From positions 558,001-622,000 of the forward strand of contig CAWBVI010000004.1 in assembly GCA_963792205.1 (NCBI GenBank): a stretch of DNA of 64,000 bases. The letters run 5' to 3'. This stretch comes from DATDAH01 sp963792205 (GTDB lineage: Bacteria > Actinomycetota > Acidimicrobiia > Acidimicrobiales > DATDAH01). The translations under genes were made by a program, and so were the position numbers. Below are positions 45,468 to 53,041 of the stretch, piece by piece. Position 1 is the stretch's first letter, and each line of letters starts with the position of its first letter. Under the pieces are notes generated by a model, which saw nothing but the letters and a program-made list of their open reading frames with translations, did no database searches and was not told where the DNA came from.

Positions 45468-46706
45468 ATGACGGACCGTCCTCCGCTGCTCGCGGGCGTT
45501 CGGGTGATCGAGAGCTCGCTGCTCGGCCCCGGCCTGCTCAGCACCTTCCTTTCCGACCTCGGCGCTGAGGTGATCAAGGTCGAGCCGCCCCAGGGCGACT
45601 ACATCCGCCAGATGACCTGGCCCATCGTCGACGGCGTCTCCCTGCTGCACCTCCACACCCACCGCGGGAAGAAGTCGATCACCCTCGACCTCCGCACCGA
45701 CGAGGGGGTGGCCGTCTACAAGGACCTGGTCGCCGGCGCCGACGCCGTGGTCGAGGCCATGCGTCCCGGGGCGCTGGCCAAGCGCGGCCTCGGCTACGAG
45801 GACCTGAAGGCGGTCAACCCGAAGATCGTCTTCTGCACGATCTCCGGCTACGGCGCGTCCGGGCCCTACCGGGACCTGCCCAGCCACGGCATCGCCTACG
45901 ACACCTGGGCCGGCCTCATCCCCCCCGAGGTGGGCGAGGACGGCTTCACCCGGATCCCCGAGATGCCCAACATCGGGATCAACGTGGGGCCGATGCTCGG
46001 GGCGCTCGGCCTGCTGGCCGGGATCGTCCGGGCCCGGGCCACGGGCGAGGGCTGCCAGATGGAGCTGGCCCAGTCCGACGCCGCCGCCTACCTCGACTGG
46101 TACCGGATCGAGACCTGGCTGGCCTACGAGCGGCCCGAGGACGAGGTCACGGGCAACCCCTCCGACGACTACGAGCGCCGGGCGCCCGGCCTGGCCGGCA
46201 TGCGTGAAGGCGTGCGCTACCAGCTCTACGAGTCCGCTGACGGCCACGTCCTGTTCATGGCGTCGGAGCAGGCGTTCTGGAAGAACTTCTGCGAGGGCAT
46301 CGGTCGGCCGGAGCTCTTCGAACGGTGGCCGGGGTCGAAGTTCGCCGACCACGCCAAGGGCAACCTCGAGCTGCAGGCCATCCTCAAGGAGGTCTTCGTG
46401 ACGAAGTCCTCGGCCCAGTGGCTGGCCTTCGCCGACGAGCACGACGTGCCCCTCGCGCCGGTGAACTCGGCCAAGACGATCGTGGACGACCCGCAGTTCC
46501 AACACCGCTTCCCCCGCTACACGGTCGACCAGCTCGGGGCGGAGCAGCTGCCGCTGCCCCTGTTCGTCGTCGGCGAGGAGCTCCCCGTCCCGACGAAGGC
46601 CCCCGAGGTCGGCCAGGACACCGACACCGTCCTCCGCGACGTCCTCGGCTACGACGCCGAGACGATCGACGAGCTCCGTTCGGCAGGGACCTTCGGCACC
46701 AACTAG
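45468..46706 (+). CDS. CaiB/BaiF family CoA-transferase
   Basis: 412 residues of the class III CoA-transferase family. GVRVIESSLLGPGLLSTFLS, DLGAEVIKVEPPQGDYIR, VFCTISGYGASGPYRDLPSH and MELAQSDAAAYLDW, where Asp204 is the expected nucleophile. Members transfer CoA between acids or racemise alpha-methylacyl-CoA. Followed directly by an EchA19-like gene with a KstR-type operator over its stop codon. A role in steroid side-chain metabolism fits, but the substrate is inferred. Confidence 0.88.
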   Translation: MTDRPPLLAGVRVIESSLLGPGLLSTFLSDLGAEVIKVEPPQGDYIRQMTWPIVDGVSLLHLHTHRGKKSITLDLRTDEGVAVYKDLVAGADAVVEAMRPGALAKRGLGYEDLKAVNPKIVFCTISGYGASGPYRDLPSHGIAYDTWAGLIPPEVGEDGFTRIPEMPNIGINVGPMLGALGLLAGIVRARATGEGCQMELAQSDAAAYLDWYRIETWLAYERPEDEVTGNPSDDYERRAPGLAGMREGVRYQLYESADGHVLFMASEQAFWKNFCEGIGRPELFERWPGSKFADHAKGNLELQAILKEVFVTKSSAQWLAFADEHDVPLAPVNSAKTIVDDPQFQHRFPRYTVDQLGAEQLPLPLFVVGEELPVPTKAPEVGQDTDTVLRDVLGYDAETIDELRSAGTFGTN

Positions 46707-46717
46707 AACACGTTCTA
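46704..46717. promoter_or_regulatory. KstR-type operator
   Basis: TAGAACACGTTCTA matches the published mycobacterial KstR motif TnnAACnnGTTnnA at every fixed position and is symmetric except for the central two bases. It contains the stop codon of the CoA-transferase gene and its last A is the first base of the next start codon. Confidence 0.65.
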
Positions 46718-47523
46718 TGGCGCAGGTCCTGACCGAACGGGACGGTCACACGATGATCGTGACGCTCAACCGTCCCCATCGCCTGAACGCGATGACCATG
46801 ACCATGTTCTCGATGCTGGACGAGGCCTGGCACGAGGCGGCCGACGACGACGAGATCCGGACGATCATCCTCACCGGCGCCGAGGGCAACTTCTCCTCCG
46901 GCATGGACCTCCGATCCCTGGCCGGCGACGTGGACGAGGACGACGCCCTCTCCCAGGACGAGATCAACGACAAGCTGGCCAACGACGTGGACTTCATCTA
47001 CCGGGGGTTGTTGAAGACCTACCAGCCGCCGAAGCCCGTCATCGCCGCGGTCGAGGGCAACGCCATCGCCGGGGGCACGGAGATCCTGCAGGGCACCGAC
47101 ATCCGGGTCGCGGGCGAGTCGGCCACGTTCGGCGTGTCCGAGGCCCGCTGGTCGCTCTACCCGATGGGCGGTTCGGCGGTCCGGCTCCGGCGCCAGATCC
47201 CGTACACGATCGCGGCCGAGATCCTGCTGACGGGCAAGCACCTCACGGCGACCGAGGCCAGGGACATCGGGCTGATCGGTCACGTGGTCGAGAGCGGCGG
47301 GGCCTTGGCCAAGGCGCGGGAGATCGCCGAGGTCGTCAACTTCAACGGCCCGCTTGCGGTCGAGGCCATCCTCAGGACGCTGCGGGAGACCGAGACGATG
47401 TCGGAGGCCGAGGCCTTCGAGCACGAGTCGTCCTACGGGATGGCGGTGATGGGCTCGGAGGACTCGAAGGAGGGCCCGCGGGCCTTCAAGGAGAAGCGCA
47501 AGCCGAACTTCCAGCGGAAGTAG
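46717..47523 (+). CDS. echA19: Enoyl-CoA hydratase, EchA19-like
   Basis: 268 residues, crotonase family. ILTGAEGNFSSGMDLRSLAG forms the oxyanion region; then VEGNAIAGGTEILQGTDIRV, AGESATFGVSEARWSLYPMG, GSAVRLRRQIPYT and the ending KEGPRAFKEKRKPNFQ are nearly those I recall of M. tuberculosis EchA19, a steroid side-chain enoyl-CoA hydratase. The Glu of GGTEILQ is the position of catalytic Glu in crotonases. The ATG is inside the KstR-type site, so a leaderless or very short leader transcript is likely. Orthology is inferred from memory of the family. Confidence 0.85.
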   Translation: MAQVLTERDGHTMIVTLNRPHRLNAMTMTMFSMLDEAWHEAADDDEIRTIILTGAEGNFSSGMDLRSLAGDVDEDDALSQDEINDKLANDVDFIYRGLLKTYQPPKPVIAAVEGNAIAGGTEILQGTDIRVAGESATFGVSEARWSLYPMGGSAVRLRRQIPYTIAAEILLTGKHLTATEARDIGLIGHVVESGGALAKAREIAEVVNFNGPLAVEAILRTLRETETMSEAEAFEHESSYGMAVMGSEDSKEGPRAFKEKRKPNFQRK

Positions 47524-47539
47524 AACGGCCGGGGGGCCG

Positions 47540-48712
47540 ATGCCGGGGACACACGAGCCACTGACCGATGCGCTGGTCGAGCCCGGCCTGCACGCCCGCG
47601 ACCCGTGGCCGGTCTATGCCCGGCTCCGGAACCAGGCGCCGGTGGCGTGGAACGACGCGGTCGGCTTCTGGGCCTTGAGCCGCCACGCCGAGGTCCACGA
47701 GGTCTCGACCGACCCCGGGCGCTTCTCGTCCAAGGGCGGGATCCTCACCATGGAGATCGGGATCGAGTACCCCTCGCCGCCGACGATGATGCACACCGAT
47801 CCGCCCGAGCACACGGCCTACCGCAAGCTGGTCCAGCCGGGCTTCAAGCCGTCGCTGATGGCCGCCCTGGGCCCGGTGGCGAGGGAGCGCCTGCTCGACC
47901 TGCTCGACCGGGTGGCAGCCGACGAGCCGGTCGACTTCGTCGAGGCGGTGTCGGTCCCCTATCCCCTGCGGATCATCAGCGACCTGCTCGGCGTCCCCAA
48001 CGAGGACTGGGAGCAGCTCTTCTACTGGTCCGAAGCCATGATCCCCGGCGCCCTCGAGCTGACCCCGGAGGAGCGGGACCGGATCCAGGTCGACATGCGG
48101 GCCTTCTTCCTCGAGGTGATCGCCCAGCGGAGGACCGAGCCCCGGGAGGACCTCATCTCGGTGCTGGCCGCCGAGGACCTGAACGACGACGAGCTCTACA
48201 TGTTCCTCAACCAGCTCCTGGTGGCCGGCAACGAGACGACCCGCAACACGATCTCCGGCGGGCTGTGGGCGCTGGCCGAGCGACCCGACCAGTGGCAGCG
48301 GCTGGTGGACGACCGGACGCTGATCCCGACCGCGGTGGAGGAGATCCTGCGCTGGACCACGGCCGTGATCAGCTTCATGCGCACGGCCACGGTGGACACC
48401 GAGCTGGGGGGCCAGGCCATCGCCGCGGGCGACCCCGTGCTCATGCTCTACTCGTCGGCGAACCGGGACGAAGCCCAGTTCGGCCCGTCGGCCGACACCT
48501 TCGACGTCGGCCGGGACCCGAACCCCCACCTGGCCTTCGGCTTCGGCGCCCACTTCTGCATCGGGGCCGCCCTCGCCCGCCTGGAGGTCCGGCTGGTGCT
48601 CGATGAGCTGCTGGCCCGGTTCCGGACGATCGAGCCGGCCGGCGAGGTCACCTACTCGCCGTCCGACATCATCGCCGGGGTCACGTCGGCCCCGCTGCGG
48701 TTCACGACATAG
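47540..48712 (+). CDS. Cytochrome P450, CYP142/CYP125-like
   Basis: 390 residues. I-helix VAGNETTRNTISGG, ExxR in AVEEILRWTTAV, and heme loop FGFGAHFCIG with Cys340. PNPHLAFGFGAHFCIGAALA and MIDMDDPAH-like MMHTDPPEHTAYRKLVQPGF resemble the sterol C26/C27-hydroxylases CYP142 and CYP125. It starts 16 bases after the EchA19-like gene and is followed by two SDR genes with tight spacing, so it belongs to the putatively KstR-regulated operon. Exact CYP family needs alignment. Confidence 0.88.
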   Translation: MPGTHEPLTDALVEPGLHARDPWPVYARLRNQAPVAWNDAVGFWALSRHAEVHEVSTDPGRFSSKGGILTMEIGIEYPSPPTMMHTDPPEHTAYRKLVQPGFKPSLMAALGPVARERLLDLLDRVAADEPVDFVEAVSVPYPLRIISDLLGVPNEDWEQLFYWSEAMIPGALELTPEERDRIQVDMRAFFLEVIAQRRTEPREDLISVLAAEDLNDDELYMFLNQLLVAGNETTRNTISGGLWALAERPDQWQRLVDDRTLIPTAVEEILRWTTAVISFMRTATVDTELGGQAIAAGDPVLMLYSSANRDEAQFGPSADTFDVGRDPNPHLAFGFGAHFCIGAALARLEVRLVLDELLARFRTIEPAGEVTYSPSDIIAGVTSAPLRFTT

Positions 48713-48721
48713 GAGCCGACT

Positions 48722-49522
48722 GTGGAGAGCTTCGAGGGCAAGACCGCGCTGATCACCGGCGCGGCGAGCGGCATCGGTCGGGCCATGGCCCAACGGTTCG
48801 CGGCCGAGGGCATGGAGCTGGTCCTGGTCGACGTCGACGGAACGGCGCTGGGCGAGGTGTCGGCGGAGCTGGGGGGCGCCGCCCACGTCGTCGACGTGAC
48901 CGACGTCGACGCCCTCGAGTCCCTGGCCGCGGCGGTCGACGACCTCCACATCCTCTGCCCCAACGCGGGCGTGGCCCCGATCAGCCCGGTGCTGGACACC
49001 TCTCGCACGACCTGGGACTGGCTGCTGGGGGTCAACCTCCTCCACGTCGTCCACCTGACCCGGCTCTTCGGGCCTCGGCTCGTCGACCAGGGTGACGGCC
49101 ACATCGTGTACACCGCCTCGGGCGCCGGGATCATGGCTGTGCCCACGCTGGGGCCGTACTGCGTCACCAAGCACGGCGTCGTGGCGTTGGCGGAAACCTT
49201 GTTCCTGGAGCTGCAGGGCACCGGTGTCGGGGTGAGCGTCCTCTGCCCGGGCCTGGTCAAGACCGGCATCTTCGCCTCCGAGCGCAACCGGCCGGAGCGG
49301 TTCGGTGGCTCCGAGCACGAGCCCGGTGACCTCCAGAAGGGCCACCTGGCGATGCTCGAGGGCATGGGCACCGATCCCGCCGAGATCGCCGACCTCGTGC
49401 TCGACGGGGTGCGGGCCGGACGGTTCTGGCTCCTGCCCCACGACGAGCTGAAGCCGATGGTCACCGCCCGGGCCGAGGCGATCGTCAGCGGCACGAACCC
49501 CGGCGGGCTGGACATCAGCTGA
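48722..49522 (+). CDS. Short-chain dehydrogenase/reductase
   Basis: 266 residues, classical SDR. TGAASGIGR cofactor loop, CPNAG in place of NNAG, GHIVYTASGAGIMAVPTLGP and YCVTKHG (catalytic Tyr and Lys), then LCPGLVKTGIF. The GTG start at 48722 follows an AGGAG. It overlaps the next SDR gene by one base (TGATG). Likely oxidises a hydroxyacyl-CoA or hydroxysteroid in this operon. Confidence 0.88.
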   Translation: MESFEGKTALITGAASGIGRAMAQRFAAEGMELVLVDVDGTALGEVSAELGGAAHVVDVTDVDALESLAAAVDDLHILCPNAGVAPISPVLDTSRTTWDWLLGVNLLHVVHLTRLFGPRLVDQGDGHIVYTASGAGIMAVPTLGPYCVTKHGVVALAETLFLELQGTGVGVSVLCPGLVKTGIFASERNRPERFGGSEHEPGDLQKGHLAMLEGMGTDPAEIADLVLDGVRAGRFWLLPHDELKPMVTARAEAIVSGTNPGGLDIS

Positions 49523-50244
49523 TGTTCGACCTGTCCGGACGGCGGGCGCTGGTCACCGGCGCGGGACAGGGTGTCGGCGAGGGCATCGCCCAGGCCCTGG
49601 CCGACCACGGGGCGGAGGTCCTGGTCAACGACGTGCACGCCGAGCGGGCGACCACGGTGGCCGAACAGATCCCGGGGGCGGTGGCGGTGCCGTTCGACGT
49701 CACCAACGCCGCGGCGGTGACGGCCGCGTTCGACCGGGTCCCCTCGGTCGACATCCTCGTCAACAACGCCGGCGTCCCCGAGGGCATGGGCATCGGCCCC
49801 TTCGCCGACATGGACCCGGCCGAGTGGTCGCGCTACATCGACCTGAACCTCTACGGGGTCCTGCACTGCTGCCACGCGGTCATCGGCGGCATGCGGGAAC
49901 GGAGCTGGGGCCGGATCATCACCATCTCGTCCGGGGCCGGTGTGTCGGGCATCAACCTCGGGGTGTCGATCTACGGCGCCGGCAAGGGCGGGGCCATCGC
50001 CTTCATGCGCCACCTCGCCATCGAGAACGCCCGCTCGGGCGTGACGGCCAACTGCCTGGCCCTCGGGCTGATGGACAACAAGGACAACCGTGAGGCCACC
50101 GAGCACCTGGCCCGCACCGTCCCGGTCGGCCGGCTGGGCCGCCCGGAGGACGTGGGCGCCGCCGCCGTCTTCCTCGCATCCGACGAGGCCGCCTGGCTCA
50201 CGGCCCAGACCATCCACCTCGACGGCGGCTCCCTGCCCACCTGA
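49522..50244 (+). CDS. Short-chain dehydrogenase/reductase (FabG type)
   Basis: 240 residues. TGAGQGVGEG cofactor loop, ILVNNAGVPEGMG, RIITISSGAGVSGINLGVSI, YGAGKGGAIAF (Tyr and Lys) and the FabG-like ending GRPEDVGAAAVFLASDEAAW, then GGSLP. Last gene of the run starting at 45468; could be a beta-ketoacyl or hydroxysteroid dehydrogenase. Confidence 0.88.
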   Translation: MFDLSGRRALVTGAGQGVGEGIAQALADHGAEVLVNDVHAERATTVAEQIPGAVAVPFDVTNAAAVTAAFDRVPSVDILVNNAGVPEGMGIGPFADMDPAEWSRYIDLNLYGVLHCCHAVIGGMRERSWGRIITISSGAGVSGINLGVSIYGAGKGGAIAFMRHLAIENARSGVTANCLALGLMDNKDNREATEHLARTVPVGRLGRPEDVGAAAVFLASDEAAWLTAQTIHLDGGSLPT

Positions 50245-50345
50245 CCGATGCAGAACTTGGATGTCACCCGGTGTTCGCCGATCATTGACGGGAGGGAGAC
50301 GCGATCCACCCTTACGGTGACGCCGCGCGTGAAGGGAAGGTGAGC

Positions 50346-51059
50346 ATGAAGGTCGACGACTACCTCGATCCTGAGGTCGCGGTCCCGCTCGTGCGGGCCT
50401 ACTTCAAGGGGGTCGAGCGGGACGGTGACGCCCCGTTCGAGTTCACCGGGGCGAAGTTCGACTCGTTCGCCCGCGGCGGCAACCGGGCCGAGACCGCCGA
50501 CCGGATCACCGCCGACGACATCGTCGCCGCCAACCTCCTGGGCGTCGACCTCCCGGCCCGGGCCAGCCTCCGACTCCTGGGGCCCGATGCCCGCCGGGTC
50601 ACCACGCTCCTCCGGCAGCTGCCGCGGGCCCAGCGCCTCGCCGACGCCGACATCAACGCCCTGTACGAGCCCGAGCACCCGGCCACGGCGCTGTGGGACC
50701 TCCTCCGCAACGACGCCGATCTCGGCCCGACCAAGGCCAGCACGCTGCTGGCCCGCAAGCGCCCCCACCTCATCCCCGTCTTCGACCCGACCATCCGCAG
50801 CGCGTTGGGCCCGATCAAGGGCCACTGGCGGCGGGTCCACGACATCGTCACGGAGCACGGCACGACGCTCGGGGCGATCCGGCGGGACGCCGGCGTCGCG
50901 GCGAACGTCTCCCTGCTGCGGGTCCTGGACGTGGCGGTCTGGATGCGGGCGACGGGCGCCGATCAGGTCGAGCGAGCCACCGGCGCAAACCTCCTCGCCC
51001 CGGCCAAGCCCAAGAAGAAGGCCAAGGCCAAGAAGGCGAAGAAGGCGACGAAGGGATAG
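50346..51059 (+). CDS. DUF6308 family protein with lysine/alanine-rich tail
   Basis: 237 residues. The core (FEFTGAKFDSFARGGNRAET, ITADDIVAANLLGVDLPARA, LGPTKASTLLARKRPHLIPV, FDPTIRSALGP) matches the actinobacterial DUF6308 family of unknown role; GPTKASTLLARKRP recalls helix-hairpin-helix DNA-binding proteins. The last 19 residues, PAKPKKKAKAKKAKKATKG, are a histone-H1-like basic tail, suggesting nucleic-acid binding. ATG 50346 is preferred over GTG 50340 because GGAAGG ends five bases before it. Confidence 0.75.
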   Translation: MKVDDYLDPEVAVPLVRAYFKGVERDGDAPFEFTGAKFDSFARGGNRAETADRITADDIVAANLLGVDLPARASLRLLGPDARRVTTLLRQLPRAQRLADADINALYEPEHPATALWDLLRNDADLGPTKASTLLARKRPHLIPVFDPTIRSALGPIKGHWRRVHDIVTEHGTTLGAIRRDAGVAANVSLLRVLDVAVWMRATGADQVERATGANLLAPAKPKKKAKAKKAKKATKG

Positions 51060-51063
51060 CGCC

Positions 51064-53013
51064 TCAGAAGCGGACCGTGGTGGGCGGGGTCACGGCCCAG
51101 GCCCCCGGACGGTCGGCCAGGCGGTAGAGGGCCCGGACGAGGTCGGCCCGGGACAGCAGGTCGTCGGGACCGAAGGTCGACCCGGCCAGGTCGGCGAAGA
51201 TCGTGAAGTCCTCGGCCCACGCGGCCGCCATCTCGTACGGGGCGCCGGCGGCCACATCGGTGAAGCCCGCGGGGAGGGCGACGGTGGGCGCGCCGGCGGC
51301 CTGCCAGAGCCAGGTCGCCGCCGTGGCCCGGTCGAGCGGATCGCCCGCCGGCGCCGGGTCGACCGGTCCCGCGACCGGCCGGTCCAGGAACCGCCAGATC
51401 CAGGACGAGCCCTGGGCCCGGGTGACGTCGACGTCGGGCCGGAACGCGTGGCCACCGAAGCCGGCGACGATGAGGTGGCCCCAGGCCCAGTCGACGGCCG
51501 CCCGGGCGACGTGATGGCGACCGACGTCGGTGAAGGGGCGCAGATGGTGGAGGAAGACCGCGGCGTTCGAGCGGGAGAGCACAGCCGTCGGCCGGAAGGT
51601 CGTACCGCCGGCCAACCCACCCTCCGCCGCCCAGTCCAGGGAGGGCCGCGGACCGGCGTCGGTGAACGGGTGGGCGACCGGGATCTGCGGTTCACCCACC
51701 CATCGCCACAACAGGTCGACGAAGGCCTGCCGGCTCATGTCCCGGCCGGGGGCGAACCGGGTCGGGCTGATCCCCCGGACGATCCCCTCGCCGCTCCCCC
51801 ACTCGAGGGCCTCCTGGTACAGCGCGCCGGCGGGGACGTCGGTGAACGGGTGTGAGGTCCCCGACGGCTCGCCCGCCAGCCGCCACAGCCACACCAGCGC
51901 CGCCGCCCGGCTGGCGTCGGCGTGGGGCCGGAAGGTGCGGTCCGGGTAGCCGGGGATGATGCCCTCCTCGCCCGCCCAGTCGATGGCCCCGGCGTTGGGG
52001 CTGGTCCACGGCACGTCGTCGTAGGGCCCCGCCGGCGGGTTGCCCGCGATGGCCACCGTCTCGATGGTCCGGATCTGGCCCATGATCGCCGCGCCGGGAC
52101 ACGAGGTCTGGCCGATCTGCCGGTGCCCGACGACGTTGGCCCGGGTCGGCAACAGCCCGTGCTTGCGCAGCTTCCACCCCAGCAAGCGGCCCATGGCCCG
52201 GACCGCCTCCGACGGCGCCGCTCGGGTGCTGCCGTCCCCGAGGAAGGCGACGGTCACCGTCTCGCGGGTGGTCCCCGACGACGCGGACACGACGACCGGT
52301 GCGTCATAGCTCCGGGCCCGGGCCTCCCAGATCCGGCCCCAGCGGTCGACGACGAAGTTGTAGGCGATGTCCGGCCACCCTCGAGTGTCCTGGTGGTAGG
52401 CCTGGATCGAGCGCAGCATCGACGGCACCTGGTCCTGGCCGTAGCTGTTGCTGTTGACCGTGTGGTGGACCACGCCGCGGGTGATCCGGGGGTTCAGCCG
52501 GATGGTGCCCTGGTAGGGCCGGGCGCCCCAGGTCGACCGGCGCCGCACCGGCGGCGCCGGGTTACCGGCCTCGGTGGCCGCGCGCTCGGCGACCGGTGCC
52601 AGCTCGATGGCGTCACCGGTGGCCCGCACCAGGTGGACGACGACGCCGGTGGCAGCAGGCGGAAGCCGGAGCTCGTAGCCGTCCGCGCCCTCCCCCACCC
52701 AGACCGGGTCACTGGTGGGCCCGCCGCCGTGTCCGGCGTGGAGGTCGAGCCACCCGGTCCAGCCGGTCGGCAGGTGGGCCCGCACCCGACCCTCGCCGCC
52801 CCCGCGGTGGGTGACGCCGATCATGGTGAACGGCTCGATGCCCTCGTCGAGCGCGACCCGGCGGTTGCCGTCGGTGTGCAGGACGGGCGTGACGTCGTCG
52901 ACGGCGTAGGCCGACTCGGTGCGTGCGACCGGGGCCGGCGGCGCCGGTGCTGCGGTCACGAGCACGCCGGCGAGCAGGCAGGCGCCGACGAGCGCCCGAG
53001 CGTGGTCCGCCAT
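51064..53013 (-). CDS. Secreted N-acetylmuramoyl-L-alanine amidase (PGRP) with SLH-like repeats
   Basis: 649 residues. Signal peptide (ARALVGACLLAGVLVTAAPA), a beta-rich N-terminal region, then an Amidase_2/PGRP domain: STWGARPYQGTIRLNPRITR, VVHHTVNSNSYGQDQ (His ligand), DIAYNFVVDRWGRIWEARAR, VVGHRQIGQTSCPG (His and Cys ligands). From about residue 340, at least four SLH-like repeats (FTDVPAGALYQEALEWGSGE, GIVRGISPTRFAPGRDMSRQ and so on). It cuts peptide side chains from glycan strands and may attach through SLH repeats. Alone on its strand, convergent with DUF6308. Confidence 0.9.
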   Translation of the reverse strand: MADHARALVGACLLAGVLVTAAPAPPAPVARTESAYAVDDVTPVLHTDGNRRVALDEGIEPFTMIGVTHRGGGEGRVRAHLPTGWTGWLDLHAGHGGGPTSDPVWVGEGADGYELRLPPAATGVVVHLVRATGDAIELAPVAERAATEAGNPAPPVRRRSTWGARPYQGTIRLNPRITRGVVHHTVNSNSYGQDQVPSMLRSIQAYHQDTRGWPDIAYNFVVDRWGRIWEARARSYDAPVVVSASSGTTRETVTVAFLGDGSTRAAPSEAVRAMGRLLGWKLRKHGLLPTRANVVGHRQIGQTSCPGAAIMGQIRTIETVAIAGNPPAGPYDDVPWTSPNAGAIDWAGEEGIIPGYPDRTFRPHADASRAAALVWLWRLAGEPSGTSHPFTDVPAGALYQEALEWGSGEGIVRGISPTRFAPGRDMSRQAFVDLLWRWVGEPQIPVAHPFTDAGPRPSLDWAAEGGLAGGTTFRPTAVLSRSNAAVFLHHLRPFTDVGRHHVARAAVDWAWGHLIVAGFGGHAFRPDVDVTRAQGSSWIWRFLDRPVAGPVDPAPAGDPLDRATAATWLWQAAGAPTVALPAGFTDVAAGAPYEMAAAWAEDFTIFADLAGSTFGPDDLLSRADLVRALYRLADRPGAWAVTPPTTVRF

Positions 53014-53041
53014 CAGCCCCCGATGCTACGGCTCCGGCGTG

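Noticed and set aside
47486..49441. A 651-residue minus-strand ORF opposite the P450 and SDR genes
   Set aside because: Antisense shadow; the plus strand encodes complete P450 and SDR motifs.
50285..50316. A TTGACG...TTACGG promoter before DUF6308
   Set aside because: Spacing of about 20-21 bases and a poor -10 make it unconvincing.
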